Shown: in pieces, positions 1 to 9,306 of the stretch
How positions within the stretch are numbered: position 1 is the first letter of the stretch
Layout of the letters: each line of letters opens with the position of its first letter
NCBI GenBank assembly: GCA_026014465.1
Contig: JAOZID010000010.1
Span: 1,150,303-1,214,302, forward strand
Direction: 5' to 3'
From: Candidatus Bathyarchaeota archaeon
GTDB taxonomy: Archaea > Thermoproteota > Bathyarchaeia > Bathyarchaeales > Bathycorpusculaceae
Length of the DNA: 64,000 nt
Notes under the pieces: model-generated
What the model was told of the DNA's origin: nothing
What the model saw: only the letters and a program-made list of their open reading frames with translations
Databases searched by the model: none
Position numbers and translations under genes: made by a program

Positions 1-62
1 TCTATATATACTATGAACTCTATGGAGAGCATCTATATAAAATCCACGCGGCACACTCTTTT
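1..62 (+). promoter_or_regulatory. pst operon promoter region
   Basis: A TATA-like TATATAAA lies at about 34-41, roughly 50 nt before the chosen pstS ATG, so transcription would start near 60-65. TCTATATA occurs at 1-8 and again at 32-39, and CTATG occurs at 11-15 and 20-24. These direct repeats in front of a phosphate-transport operon could be a binding site for a phosphate regulator, but this is inference only. The promoter may extend left of the window. Confidence 0.5.
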
Positions 63-86
63 TTGGAAAAAAGAGGAGATCAGAAA

Positions 87-1253
87 ATGAAAACTTCGTA
101 TATGATAGGTATCGCAATAGTCGCAATAGCCATAATCGCAGGAAGCATAGTAGCATACACGTATATGGCTGCACCCGCAGATGAACCCTCACCAAGCGCA
201 ACCACATCACCAAGCGCTACTCCCACAGCAACGCCCCCCGCAAGTACAATTTCATTGAGCGGACAAGGAGCTTCATTCCCGTATCCATTGCTCAGCACCA
301 TGATAACTGAGTATACAGAAAGCGTTGCACCCAACACTATGATTAACTACCAACCCGTTGGAAGCGGCGGTGGTATCTCTGCGCTCATCGCAAAAACTTC
401 AGACTTTGCAGGTTCAGACGCGCCTCTAAAAGCCTCTGAAGCAGAACAAGCACCAAACGCACTTCACATACCCGAAACCATCGGAGCAGTAACAGTAGCA
501 TACAACCTACCAGACATACCAGCAGGAGTACACCTAACAGGAGAAATAGTTGCTGACATCTTTGCAGGCACCATAACCATGTGGAACGACCCCGCCATAC
601 AAGACATCAACGCAGGCACCACATTGCCAGAACACGAAATTCTTGTTGTCCACAGAGCAGACAGTTCAGGAACAACTTTCATCTTCACTGGTTACCTAAC
701 TGCAATGAGCACATCATGGGCAGATGACCTTGGACAAGGCAAAACTGTTGCATGGCCAGTAGGTGTTGGTGCAAAAGGCAACTCAGGAGTAGCAGCTGTC
801 ATAATAGGTCAACCATACGCTATTGGTTATGTTGAGTTGGCATATGCTTTGGAGAACGACATGACTGTTGCAGCCATCCAAAATCCATCAGGCAACTGGG
901 TAGTACCATCACTTGATTCAACATCACAAGCAGCCGCCGCAGCAGCATCAGCAGGTCTACCTGCAGGCGCAGACTCATGGAGCAACGTAGACATCCTTAA
1001 CGCTCCTGGAAATGATGCATACCCCATAGTTAGCTTTAGCTACTTGATAGTCTACCAAGAACTTAACGTAGTCGAAGGCATGACTCAGGAAAAAGCAGAA
1101 ACACTAGTCGACTTCCTGTGGTATGTGGTACATGACGGTCAAGACTTCGCAGCAGGCCTTGAATACGCACCGATTCCAGACAACGTGGTTCAACTAAACG
1201 AAGCCACACTACAGTCAATAACCTTCAACGGCCACACCGTATACACAAGCTAA
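87..1253 (+). CDS. pstS: Phosphate ABC transporter, substrate-binding protein PstS
   Basis: Binds inorganic phosphate outside the membrane and delivers it to the PstCA channel. The ATG at 87 is chosen because GAGGAG at 73-78 sits 8 nt upstream; a TTG at 63 in the same frame would lie near the expected transcription start. The 388-residue product starts with a hydrophobic membrane anchor (about residues 5-25), then a Ser/Thr/Pro-rich linker typical of archaeal lipid- or membrane-anchored binding proteins, then the PstS fold. Glycine-rich phosphate-contact segments are visible (GSGGGISAL near residue 98 and SSGTTFIF in the middle). It is first in a five-gene operon, pstS-pstC-pstA-pstB-phoU. 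Confidence 0.95.
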   Translation: MKTSYMIGIAIVAIAIIAGSIVAYTYMAAPADEPSPSATTSPSATPTATPPASTISLSGQGASFPYPLLSTMITEYTESVAPNTMINYQPVGSGGGISALIAKTSDFAGSDAPLKASEAEQAPNALHIPETIGAVTVAYNLPDIPAGVHLTGEIVADIFAGTITMWNDPAIQDINAGTTLPEHEILVVHRADSSGTTFIFTGYLTAMSTSWADDLGQGKTVAWPVGVGAKGNSGVAAVIIGQPYAIGYVELAYALENDMTVAAIQNPSGNWVVPSLDSTSQAAAAAASAGLPAGADSWSNVDILNAPGNDAYPIVSFSYLIVYQELNVVEGMTQEKAETLVDFLWYVVHDGQDFAAGLEYAPIPDNVVQLNEATLQSITFNGHTVYTS

Positions 1254-1326
1254 ATGCACACAAAAACCATCTCCAACCACCAAATTTTTTTATTATAACA
1301 GCAAATATTCAGCGAGCAGATAGCGA

Positions 1327-2271
1327 ATGAGCAGCAAAATTAAAGGGGACACGGTATTTAAGGGGCTAACTGCGGTAGGTGCCGCATCTGCATTTGTCAT
1401 CCTTATTGCCACGGCGGGAGTTTTGTTAGCAGGCTCAACCGATGCGCTTGGAAGATTTGGATTAGATTTTCTGGTTGGAACCAAATGGGTTGAAGGCGGA
1501 GTAAACCAGGTATTTGGAGTTTTACCATACATACTAGGAACCTTGGTGACTTCGGGTATTGCTTTGCTTATCGGCGTGCCCTTGAGTTTGGGCATAGCAA
1601 TTTTCTTAGTAGAATTTTCACCTAAAACGCTGCGGGTACCCCTCGCGTACTTAGTCGAGTTGCTGGCGGCGGTGCCAAGCGTAATTTACGGTTTATGGGG
1701 CATCTTTGTTTTACGTTTCTGGATACGCGACCTTATCGAGGTTCCCTTGCACAACAGTTTGGGGTGGATTCCCATATTTAGCGGAACACCTTTTGGGTTG
1801 GATGTTTTAACGGGGGGCGTTATCTTGGCTATTATGATTATTCCGACCATTGCGTCGGTTTCAAGAGAAGTCATCAGTGCTGTTCCCAACTCTATTCGGG
1901 AGGGAGGCTACAGCATCGGCGCAACTAAATGGGAAGTTATCAAGAAATGGGTTCTAAGTTATGGGCGCTCAGGTATTTTTGGAGCTATAATTTTGGGGTT
2001 AGGCAGAGCTGTGGGCGAGACCATGGCGGTTACGATGGTTATTGGCAACACGATTGGACCCGCAGCCATTCCCACGTCATTGTTTAAGCCTAGCCAGACG
2101 CTGGCGTCTTTGATAGCAAACAACTTCTTGGAAACCGTAACGGGTTCAATGCAGCAGTCAGCATATATGGGTGCAGGCTTGGTTCTGCTGCTAATTAGCG
2201 TAGTCATAAACATAGCAGCTTACCTGATGGTTACAAAAGTGTTGAAGGTCAAGGGAGGCGCAGTAGAATGA
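1327..2271 (+). CDS. pstC: Phosphate ABC transporter permease PstC
   Basis: One of the two membrane subunits that form the phosphate channel. The 314-residue product has about six hydrophobic segments and the binding-protein-dependent permease signature, including the cytoplasmic loop with REGGYSIGATKWEVI that couples to the ATPase, followed by GLGRAVGETMAVTMVIGN, which is characteristic of PstC. Length is normal. The stop overlaps the start of pstA by four bases (ATGA), which indicates translational coupling. Confidence 0.95.
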   Translation: MSSKIKGDTVFKGLTAVGAASAFVILIATAGVLLAGSTDALGRFGLDFLVGTKWVEGGVNQVFGVLPYILGTLVTSGIALLIGVPLSLGIAIFLVEFSPKTLRVPLAYLVELLAAVPSVIYGLWGIFVLRFWIRDLIEVPLHNSLGWIPIFSGTPFGLDVLTGGVILAIMIIPTIASVSREVISAVPNSIREGGYSIGATKWEVIKKWVLSYGRSGIFGAIILGLGRAVGETMAVTMVIGNTIGPAAIPTSLFKPSQTLASLIANNFLETVTGSMQQSAYMGAGLVLLLISVVINIAAYLMVTKVLKVKGGAVE

Positions 2272-3155
2272 TAAGCGAAAAACTAAACAGCTACGGCTTT
2301 AGGAAATTCAAAAACAAGCTGTTCTTTGTGCTGTGCCTATTCTGCGTCATAGTCGCTGTCTTTCCGCTGCTAAGCATCCTCTACGAAGTCATAATACGAG
2401 GAGCGCCTCAGCTAAGCATAGACTTTCTAATACAAGAACCAGGACAATACGGAACAGGAGAAGGCGGCATTGGACCAGCCATACAAGGAAGCCTAATCCT
2501 AATTGGATTAACCAGCGCAATAGGCATTCCAGTTGGGATTCTTTCAGGAATATACCTCGCAGAGTTTGGAACCAACAAATACGCAGAGTTGATGCGAAAC
2601 ATAAACAACATGCTCACGCAGTTTCCCTCCATAGTTGTGGGTATAGCAGTGTTTGGCGCGTTTGCGTTTATTCTTTTGAATCCAAGGTCGGCTCTAGCAG
2701 GGGCGGCGGCGCTTGGGTTCATTTTGGTTCCTGTCGTTGCGCGAACCACTGAAGAATCATTAAAGCTTGTCCCCAACTCGGTCAGGGAAGCCTCGCTAGC
2801 GCTTGGGGTGCGTAGGTGGCGAACAATTCTTAGCGTAGTTTTGCCCACCGCAAAGGGAGGCGTCATTACAGGTGCTTTGTTGGCGGTAGCACGTGTGGCA
2901 GGAGAAACCGCGCCGCTCATCATGACGATTATAGGCAGCAATTATTTCTTCCAAGGTTTTGGCGCTCAGATGGATGCGTTGCCGCTAAGGATTTATTTGA
3001 ATGCCATTCAGGCGTCTCCAGTTGAGCAGGCGCATGGTTGGGGAGCAGCGCTGGTTTTGATTTTGATGGTTCTCACGTTAAACATCGGCGTCAGATTGAT
3101 AGCTAACAGAGAAAAATTGAAGGGAATAAAAATCAGAAGAGGCAACACAAAATGA
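2268..3155 (+). CDS. pstA: Phosphate ABC transporter permease PstA
   Basis: Second membrane subunit of the phosphate transporter. The 295-residue product has about six membrane segments and the EAA-type loop ([16 protein letters not shown]) followed by [11 protein letters not shown], the PstA counterpart of the PstC signature. It overlaps pstC upstream and pstB downstream by ATGA, so the three genes are probably translated in concert. No missing motifs or length anomaly. Confidence 0.95.
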   Translation: MISEKLNSYGFRKFKNKLFFVLCLFCVIVAVFPLLSILYEVIIRGAPQLSIDFLIQEPGQYGTGEGGIGPAIQGSLILIGLTSAIGIPVGILSGIYLAEFGTNKYAELMRNINNMLTQFPSIVVGIAVFGAFAFILLNPRSALAGAAALGFILVPVVARTTEESLKLVPNSVREASLALGVRRWRTILSVVLPTAKGGVITGALLAVARVAGETAPLIMTIIGSNYFFQGFGAQMDALPLRIYLNAIQASPVEQAHGWGAALVLILMVLTLNIGVRLIANREKLKGIKIRRGNTK

Positions 3156-3916
3156 GTAGCAGCAACAAAATGGAAAGCGTAGAGCTAAACGCATGGTTTG
3201 GCCCCAAACACGCATTAAAAAACATCAACATGGTCATAAAACCAAACGCGGTAACCGCGATTATTGGACCATCAGGATGTGGCAAATCCACGTTTATCCG
3301 AACGCTAAACCGCATGCACGAGTTAACTCCCAACGCCAAAATGACAGGGCAAATACTGCTGGACGGCAAAGACATCTACGGCTCAGACGTTGACCCCGTG
3401 CGAATCCGCCGCAGAGTAGGCATGGTTTTCCAAAAACCTAACCCGTTCCCCACCATGAGCATCTATGATAACGTGGCTGCTGGTTTGAAGTTGACAGGTG
3501 AGAAGAAGGGGAAGGATTTGGATGGTGTTGTCAAGCGTAGTTTGGAGCAGGCGTCGCTTTGGGATGAAGTGAAAGATGACTTGAAAAAGCCTGGGACTAG
3601 CTTGTCAGGTGGTCAGCAGCAGCGGTTGTGCATTGCAAGGGCAGTTGCCTTAAAACCTGAAGTCATCTTGATGGACGAACCCTGCAGCGCTTTGGACCCC
3701 ATTGCCACATCAAAAATCGAAGAACTAATCGTGGAACTAAAGAAAGACTACACTGTGGCTATTGTAACCCACAGCATGCAACAAGCCGCAAGAGTCTCCG
3801 ACTACACAGCATTCATGTACCTGGGCGTACTTGTAGAATACGGCGAAACCGACGGCGTTTTTGAGAATCCCAAAAATGAATTGACAGAAAAATACATAAC
3901 AGGCAAATTCGGATAA
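3152..3916 (+). CDS. pstB: Phosphate ABC transporter ATPase PstB
   Basis: Hydrolyses ATP to drive phosphate import through PstCA. In the 254-residue protein the Walker A motif GPSGCGKST is at 39-47, the Q-loop lies in [10 protein letters not shown] (91-100), the ABC signature LSGGQQQR is at 151-158, Walker B VILMDEP is at 171-177 and the H-loop is in [24 protein letters not shown] is diagnostic of PstB. The start overlaps the pstA stop. Codon choice shifts to a GT-richer stretch near 3480-3600, which I treat as ordinary variation. Confidence 0.96.
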   Translation: MSSSNKMESVELNAWFGPKHALKNINMVIKPNAVTAIIGPSGCGKSTFIRTLNRMHELTPNAKMTGQILLDGKDIYGSDVDPVRIRRRVGMVFQKPNPFPTMSIYDNVAAGLKLTGEKKGKDLDGVVKRSLEQASLWDEVKDDLKKPGTSLSGGQQQRLCIARAVALKPEVILMDEPCSALDPIATSKIEELIVELKKDYTVAIVTHSMQQAARVSDYTAFMYLGVLVEYGETDGVFENPKNELTEKYITGKFG

Positions 3917-3924
3917 GTGATAGT

Positions 3925-4569
3925 ATGCACAGACTTTTAGATCATGGATTAGAAGAATTAACGGCTACAATTTTCAAGATGGGCGAAGTTGCAGAGAAAG
4001 CGTTGGCGATAGCGATTAGGAACTGCATTGAAGGAAAAAAAACAGCCGATGAAGTTAAGGAATTATCTGAAATCTTGGTTACCATGACAGTGGAAGTTGA
4101 AGAGAAAGCATTTGGGTTAGTAGCTAAGTATCAGCCTGTTGCATCAGATTTGCGTATAATAAACTCTTACATTAGGGTCGCGTACGATTTTGAACGGTAT
4201 GGGCGTTATGCTTGGGATATAGCGTTTGTGGGTAAACGTTTAGGCGGGCTTGACAAGTGTGAAGTGTGGATGCTTGAGTACGTCAGAGAAATGGGCGACA
4301 AAGTCCTGTCCATGACACACCGAAGCGTAGAAGCATTAAAAGGACATGACACAGAACTCGCCAAATCCATCTCCAAAACCGAACCAGAAGTTGACGAACT
4401 CTACCTAAAATATTTTGACAAACTAGTACGAGAAGCACACGTAACCAACCAATGCACCATATCAAGCGTCCTCACCGTCAGGTACCTAGAACGCATAGCC
4501 GACCACGCCACATACGTCGCAGAATCCATCGTCTACATAACCACAGGACAAAAACTAACCCTACGATAA
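3925..4569 (+). CDS. phoU: Phosphate transport regulator PhoU
   Basis: Regulator that links PstB activity to the phosphate response and usually binds metal. The 214-residue all-helical product has two PhoU repeats, each with acidic and arginine-rich helices such as RVAYDFERYGRYAWDIA in the first and SVLTVRYLERIADHATYVAE in the second. It starts 9 nt after pstB and closes the operon. Two further PhoU-domain proteins at 53.6-54.8 kb are fused to TrkA-C domains and belong to a different, MgtE-type transporter. Confidence 0.93.
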   Translation: MHRLLDHGLEELTATIFKMGEVAEKALAIAIRNCIEGKKTADEVKELSEILVTMTVEVEEKAFGLVAKYQPVASDLRIINSYIRVAYDFERYGRYAWDIAFVGKRLGGLDKCEVWMLEYVREMGDKVLSMTHRSVEALKGHDTELAKSISKTEPEVDELYLKYFDKLVREAHVTNQCTISSVLTVRYLERIADHATYVAESIVYITTGQKLTLR

Positions 4570-4655
4570 CTCAGCAGCAAGCCGCAAAAAACCGCGGCGC
4601 ACCCGGCTCTTTCAACAAACAATTTCTAAGCAAACTAACAAAAAGCTCTAGTTAG

Positions 4656-5540
4656 TTAAGCAGAGGGGTTTTTTGGTGGTTCTGTTGGGGTTATGAGGTT
4701 TTGTGGTGTTTTGAGGCGCAGCAGGCTTAGGCCTAGTCCTAGGAAGGGGATTGTCCAGATGTCCATGGTCATGGCGGAGTCCAAGTTGCCACTTACAAAA
4801 GAGTACGCTATGTACACTACGTAGTTTATGCCTATCATGGTTGTGGAGAGGGCGAACCATTGTATGCTGTTGCCTTTGTTTTTTGAGAGCAGGTGGGCGC
4901 CTGCAGCTGCGAAGACAACGGCGATGGACATGGCGGTTAGGGAGGCTAAAAATCCCCATGACGCGGAGCCGCGAAGTAGGAAGCTGTTGCCAATTACTTC
5001 TATCATGTCAAACCAGCGAAACACGATGTTAAACCACAGGGCGGTTACGTAGCCTACGATGGCGATGCCTACCCATTTGAGTACGCCAAGGCTGTTGTGG
5101 TTAAAATCGCGAACTTTAAAGCTTAAAAGCAGCAGAACTGAGCCTCCTGAAACTGCCATAAGCAGGTATGCTATGCCCAAAAAATTCAAGCCCACGCCCA
5201 GCCACCAAAGACCCGAAGGAAACAGCAAAACAAAGTAGGTGCCCTCCAAAAACAAGGCGGCTTCCACTAAATGTTCAAGTCGGCTATGGGAAAAAGAGGC
5301 TTCGTTGCCGCCCCAAACCATGAAAACACAAATCAAACTCAGGATTACCCCAAAAAACCGCGCGAACAAACCCACAAATGAGGACATGAACATGCCCAAG
5401 TTGCCAGTGTAGAAGTCAGGTCTGCCAAAGACGACGTTGAAGAGGTGTTCAAGGTTTGAGGGGAAAGTGAAGACAGCCCAGACCAGTAAAGAGCAAAAGC
5501 TAGCGAACACCCAGATTTTCACGCCGTTTCCAAGCTGCAC
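4656..5540 (-). CDS. Polytopic membrane protein of unknown function
   Basis: I do not recognise a family. The 294-residue product has about seven or eight long hydrophobic segments separated by short loops and a polar, proline-rich C-terminus (NLITPTEPPKNPSA). There are no obvious nucleotide- or metal-binding motifs; a few Arg, Asp and His residues lie between helices. It converges with phoU and is followed downstream on the same strand by nothing coding. The upstream 75 bp separates it from the ferredoxin gene, which is on the same strand. It could be a small-molecule carrier or a membrane sensor. Confidence 0.75.
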   Translation of the reverse strand: MQLGNGVKIWVFASFCSLLVWAVFTFPSNLEHLFNVVFGRPDFYTGNLGMFMSSFVGLFARFFGVILSLICVFMVWGGNEASFSHSRLEHLVEAALFLEGTYFVLLFPSGLWWLGVGLNFLGIAYLLMAVSGGSVLLLLSFKVRDFNHNSLGVLKWVGIAIVGYVTALWFNIVFRWFDMIEVIGNSFLLRGSASWGFLASLTAMSIAVVFAAAGAHLLSKNKGNSIQWFALSTTMIGINYVVYIAYSFVSGNLDSAMTMDIWTIPFLGLGLSLLRLKTPQNLITPTEPPKNPSA

Positions 5541-5614
5541 TCCTAAACCGCCTCAACAGAGCAGATATTCATTCAACAGGCAAGAGGATGCTAAAAATGT
5601 TAACGCAAAACAGG

Positions 5615-6085
5615 TTACTTGTTGTTGGGTGCGTAGCGGTCGCAGTAGGCTTCGTGAGAGGGAAAAACAGAGCTTACTCGTTGGGCGCGTTTTTTTGCGT
5701 TTATGCGGTCAGCTAAGAGCACGACGTCGTGTATGGTGCTAAATTTTTCTTCTTCGTTGGTTTCTTCGCGTTTTCGCTTGATTTTGATGCAGTCATCCAC
5801 CATGCAGGACAGCACGCATGCGCCGCAGTGAACGCATAAATCCTCGGTTATGCCAACGCCATCAGTTGTCCAGTACAACGCGTTAGTAGGACACGCTTTT
5901 ATGCACAGCTTACACTGAACGCCTACGCACGTGTACTTGTTGATACTTATGCTGCCCTCAGGAAAAAGATCCTCAACCTTAGTAGAAGCCAACAGCTCCT
6001 TGCGCTGCGACTTCAAAGACTCCTTCTTTTTCTCCTTGGCTTTTTCCTCGCTATCAGAAAGCATATCAAATATATCTACAGCCAT
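5615..6085 (-). CDS. Two-cluster ferredoxin-like 4Fe-4S protein
   Basis: Probable electron carrier or iron-sulfur subunit. The ATG at 6085 is chosen because the sequence upstream reads as a hydrophobic, non-conserved extension. The product of 156 residues has a charged, lysine-rich helical N-terminus (KEKKKESLKSQRKELL), then a first cluster motif CVGVQCKLCIKACP with unusual CX4CX2CX3CP spacing, and a second classical cluster CVHCGACVLSC (CX2CX2CX3C). The C-terminal 45 residues are charged and could bind a partner. The extra residues between the first two cysteines are odd. The partner enzyme is not evident nearby. Confidence 0.8.
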   Translation of the reverse strand: MAVDIFDMLSDSEEKAKEKKKESLKSQRKELLASTKVEDLFPEGSISINKYTCVGVQCKLCIKACPTNALYWTTDGVGITEDLCVHCGACVLSCMVDDCIKIKRKREETNEEEKFSTIHDVVLLADRINAKKRAQRVSSVFPSHEAYCDRYAPNNK

Positions 6086-6208
6086 GAAATCAACTTGGAC
6101 AAAGCGTTCAGTTTCGAATCTATACCCCTTAACCAACCGCGGCTGATTATAATTACTTATCCCATCCAAAAACGCAAAAGCAACAAAGAAAACAAACAAA
6201 AAGAGGGT

Positions 6209-6682
6209 TTAAGGGTTGTTTCTTCGGCGGCGCATAATCAGTATAGCCACAATGCACAGGGCAACTACGATTACTACGATGATGACAGTGATTTCTAGGA
6301 GTAGTTCGTTGGAGACGTCGACGAAGTTGCGTGAGAGCGTGTCGGTTGCTTGGTTGTCTGCGTTGTCGTAGGCTACGGCTTTGATGATGTGTTCTCCAAA
6401 GGAGTAATCAAACGTGTCAAATGACCACCAGAAAGGCGCAGAGTCAGCAGTAAACTGCAACTCATCATCTAAGTAAAACTCAACCGTGACTACGTCGTCG
6501 GAGACTTCGGTTCGTGCAGTTAAAAGCCCGCTGATGTCGCCTCCAAACCCGTAGCCGTTATCGCGGCGAAGACTCAAACTAACAGTAGGGTCTGCGTTAA
6601 CCTGCACAATCAAACCAGTAGAAACACACAAAACAAACAGGACCAAAAACCCACAAACAACACTTCTAAACCTTTTCTGCAT
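6209..6682 (-). CDS. Secreted or surface-anchored protein with Ig-like domain
   Basis: ATG at 6682 has GGAGG seven bases upstream; an ATG at 6700 would contain that site and is rejected. The 157-residue product has a signal peptide (about residues 1-30, ending near VNADP), a single beta-rich domain resembling the bacterial Ig-like domain that carries the pattern VEFYLDDELQFTADSAPFWWSFDT, and a C-terminal membrane anchor rich in Ile and Val followed by RRRRNN. This puts the Ig-like domain outside the cell. Function unknown; adhesion or cell-envelope structure is the usual role for such folds. Confidence 0.75.
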   Translation of the reverse strand: MQKRFRSVVCGFLVLFVLCVSTGLIVQVNADPTVSLSLRRDNGYGFGGDISGLLTARTEVSDDVVTVEFYLDDELQFTADSAPFWWSFDTFDYSFGEHIIKAVAYDNADNQATDTLSRNFVDVSNELLLEITVIIVVIVVALCIVAILIMRRRRNNP

Positions 6683-6770
6683 TTCCAATCCTCCACACAC
6701 GGTTACCGATTATCTGTAAAAATGACCTATTAAACATACCCACCCCTAAACCAGCCGGGTTTCGGTACGC

Positions 6771-6780
6771 TTTAATATAG
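6771..6780 (+). promoter_or_regulatory. TATA box of ferritin-like gene
   Basis: TTTAATATAG lies 37-46 nt before the ATG at 6817, giving a predicted transcript start near 6803 and a short leader. Called from position and composition alone. Confidence 0.5.
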
Positions 6781-6816
6781 AGGCTGAGAAGGTTATGGTG
6801 TAATTGATGTGGTTCT

Positions 6817-7269
6817 ATGGCGTCTAAAAGTTTGGTTGAATTGTTAAATGATGCGTTAGCGCGTGAACTTCAAGTTTCGATTCAGTACATGTGGCAGTAT
6901 GTGCAGGTAACTGGCGTGGAAGGTGCTGTGGTTAAGGGTATTTTTAGGGAAACGGCGTTTGCTGAGATGCGACATGCAGAAAAAATTGCGCAGCGCCTAG
7001 ACTTTTTAGACAGCGTCCCCACAACAGAGCCCCAACCCGTTTTCGTCGGCGGCAGCCTACTTGAAATGCTAAGCCAAGACCAACACGACGAAGAAACAGC
7101 CATAGAAACCTACAAACGCGGCATAAACCTCGCCCGAAAAGAAGGCGACTACGCAACCGCCCACCTACTCGAAGAAATCCTAAGCGAAGAAGAAAAACAC
7201 ATAGACACCTTTGGAAAACTCTTAGTAGGCAAAACCGACCCCTTCACACAACCAGACAACCCAACATAA
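6817..7269 (+). CDS. Ferritin-like diiron protein (bacterioferritin/Dps family)
   Basis: A 150-residue four-helix protein that most likely stores iron or detoxifies peroxide. The four metal-ligand helices can be read in order: ALARELQVSIQYMW near 13-26, FAEMRHAEKIAQRL near 48-61, DEETAIETYKRG near 91-102 and LSEEEKHIDTFGKL near 122-135. The E and ExxH patterns are those of ferritin-like diiron carboxylates. Length matches bacterioferritin (about 155). A heme-ligand Met cannot be assigned by eye. It has its own TATA box and no operon partner. Confidence 0.88.
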   Translation: MASKSLVELLNDALARELQVSIQYMWQYVQVTGVEGAVVKGIFRETAFAEMRHAEKIAQRLDFLDSVPTTEPQPVFVGGSLLEMLSQDQHDEETAIETYKRGINLARKEGDYATAHLLEEILSEEEKHIDTFGKLLVGKTDPFTQPDNPT

Positions 7270-7453
7270 CCTCTCCCCTTACAAGACGCAAAAAGACAAA
7301 ACACGACTTTCTAAGACATTTTACGACGCAACCAAACCCGTTTTCAGGCTTTAAAACAAAAAAACACGCCAAATTAGGGTTTCCTGTAGAATAGGGGGTA
7401 GGTGTACTGTGGCGTAAAAGAAAAGTTAACAAAAGAAGAAAGGGAGGGGCTGC

Positions 7454-8800
7454 TTAGCGCAGTCTCATGAGAATCATTTCGGCGGCGAGCACCATGGGAT
7501 CCCAGGTTTCGTTTAGTGGGGGTGCGTATGCGGTGTCTGCTTTGGCTAGGTCGCGTACGGTCATTTGTTTTTGTATGGCGAACGAGAGGGCGTTTATGCG
7601 TTGGGTGACTTCTTCTCCGCCGACGACTTGGGCGCCGATGATGCGTTGGGATTCTTTTTCGACGATGAGTTTGACTTTTACGGGTTTGGCTGTGGGGTAG
7701 TAGTCTGCTTTGGTTTTGGAGGTTATGGAGCCTGTGACGTATTGGATTTTGTTGCGTTTGGCGGTGTTTTCGGTTAAGCCTGTTACGCCTGCTTCGATTT
7801 CGAAAAGGCGGGTGACTGCGGAGGCGAGGATGCCTGTGAATTGGGAGTAGCTGCCGGCTGCGTTTGTTCCTCCGACTTTGCCTTGCCTAACGCCTATGGT
7901 GCCGAGTTGGGCGCACATGGGTCTGTGGGTTAGCATGTTTGCGCTTTCTGCGCAGTCGCCTACTGCGTAAACGTCGGGGACACTGGTTTCCATGCAGCCG
8001 TTAGTTTTTATGCCGCGGCTCTCGCCGATGACAATGCCTGCGTCCATGGCTAGTTTAGTATTTGCGCGTACGCCAAAAGCGCTGATGAACAGGTCAGCTT
8101 CGATTTTTTCGCCGCCAGCCATAACAGCCGTGACTTTATCATCACCTAGGAATTCTTCGACACCTTTGCCAGTGAGGATGCACATGCCTTTTTCTTCAAG
8201 GTGTGCTTGGACTTGTTTTGCCATATCAGCATCAAGCATGGCAGGCAGGATTTGGGGCAGCATCTCAACAAGGGTAACTTTCAAGCCGCGTTCAATGAGG
8301 GCAACTCCGGTTTCAAGACCAATCAAACCCGCACCCATGATGACTGCGGATTTTGCGCCGCTCCTAACAGCTTGCCTGATTTTTTCGCCATCCTCCAAAG
8401 TTCGCAGGCTAAGAATGCCCTGTTTTTCTCTGCCCTTAATTGGGGGCATGAACGCGTCTGCGCCCGTGGCAAGTATGAGGCTGTCGTAGGGCAGGGTTTC
8501 GGTTTTGCCGTCTTTGTCAGTGTAGGTCACTGTTTTTTCTTTGGTATCTATGGCTGTGACGTTGGCTTCGCTTTTGAGGTTTAGCTTGAGCATTTGGAAG
8601 TAAGCTTGAGGATAAACAATTAGGTCTTTGAAGGAGGCAATTTGTCCACCAATAACAAAGGGCAGTCCACATCGTGAGTAACCAGCGTTTTTTTCGCGGT
8701 TTAGCAAGGTGATTTCTGCTGTGCGGTCTTTTTTGCGTGCCGCCGAAGCTGCTTCAACGCCTGCAGCGTTCGCTCCGATAACTATGATACGTTTAGCCAT
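7454..8800 (-). CDS. CoA-disulfide reductase / NADH oxidase-type flavoprotein
   Basis: A 448-residue FAD- and NAD(P)H-dependent pyridine nucleotide disulfide oxidoreductase. The N-terminal FAD motif VIGANAAG (7-14) is followed by YSRCGLPF with a single redox cysteine at about 44. That Cys is the hallmark of CoA-disulfide reductase and NADH oxidase and differs from the paired CX4C of lipoamide dehydrogenase. The second dinucleotide fold is GAGLIGLETG, the third FAD motif is DVYAVGDCAE, and the C-terminal dimerisation domain is present. The start is 10 nt downstream of the gcvH stop on the same strand, so the two genes are probably cotranscribed. Alternatives are NADH oxidase or persulfide reductase; sequence alone does not separate them. 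Confidence 0.9.
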   Translation of the reverse strand: MAKRIIVIGANAAGVEAASAARKKDRTAEITLLNREKNAGYSRCGLPFVIGGQIASFKDLIVYPQAYFQMLKLNLKSEANVTAIDTKEKTVTYTDKDGKTETLPYDSLILATGADAFMPPIKGREKQGILSLRTLEDGEKIRQAVRSGAKSAVIMGAGLIGLETGVALIERGLKVTLVEMLPQILPAMLDADMAKQVQAHLEEKGMCILTGKGVEEFLGDDKVTAVMAGGEKIEADLFISAFGVRANTKLAMDAGIVIGESRGIKTNGCMETSVPDVYAVGDCAESANMLTHRPMCAQLGTIGVRQGKVGGTNAAGSYSQFTGILASAVTRLFEIEAGVTGLTENTAKRNKIQYVTGSITSKTKADYYPTAKPVKVKLIVEKESQRIIGAQVVGGEEVTQRINALSFAIQKQMTVRDLAKADTAYAPPLNETWDPMVLAAEMILMRLR

Positions 8801-8810
8801 GTGAACGCCT

Positions 8811-9221
8811 TCATTTGCCTTGGTTCTTGTGCCATTCTACTGCTTTGTCAAAATCCATCAAGTTGGCAAGTTCAGCTTGCAGGTCTGCGGGTTTAACAAC
8901 CAAAAGCCAACCTTGCTCGTAGGGTTCTTCGTTAAGCAACTCGGGGGTTGAGGAAACTTCTTCGTTGACTTCCTCGATAGTTCCGCTTATTGCGGAGATA
9001 AGGTCAGAAACAGCTTTTACGGATTCCACCGTACCATAAGGTTCACCCTGCTTTACTTCAGAACCAGCAGAGGGCAATTCAGCGTAGACAATTTCGCGAA
9101 GGGACTTCTGCGCGTAGTCAGTGATGCCCATGCGGACTTTGTCGCCTTCCACTTTAATCCATTCAAAATCATTCGAGTAATAGAGGCCTTCAGGCACTTC
9201 GTATCCTTCTACTTTAACCAT
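8811..9221 (-). CDS. gcvH: Glycine cleavage system H protein (lipoyl carrier)
   Basis: A 136-residue lipoyl-domain protein. The lipoyl lysine is in ESVKAVSDL near residue 68, preceded by the usual beta-barrel strands and followed by a GxI-x-EVN turn. Length and motif fit GcvH, which normally carries aminomethyl groups between the P, T and L proteins of glycine cleavage. None of gcvP, gcvT or lpd is in the window. It is instead next to a CoA-disulfide-reductase-like flavoprotein, so a role as a general lipoyl or sulfur carrier is possible. First gene of a two-gene operon. Confidence 0.93.
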   Translation of the reverse strand: MVKVEGYEVPEGLYYSNDFEWIKVEGDKVRMGITDYAQKSLREIVYAELPSAGSEVKQGEPYGTVESVKAVSDLISAISGTIEEVNEEVSSTPELLNEEPYEQGWLLVVKPADLQAELANLMDFDKAVEWHKNQGK

Positions 9222-9306
9222 TTAGCTTGCACCTTCTAACTAGGAATAAAGCTTGAGTACCGAAGCTTAAAAGTCTTCACAAAAAAGAAGAAACAAAAAA
9301 AGATGG

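Noticed and set aside
2333-2752. Arg- and His-rich frame of 139 codons overlapping pstA.
   Set aside because: Shadow frame in a well-conserved permease gene; composition is typical of an out-of-frame read.
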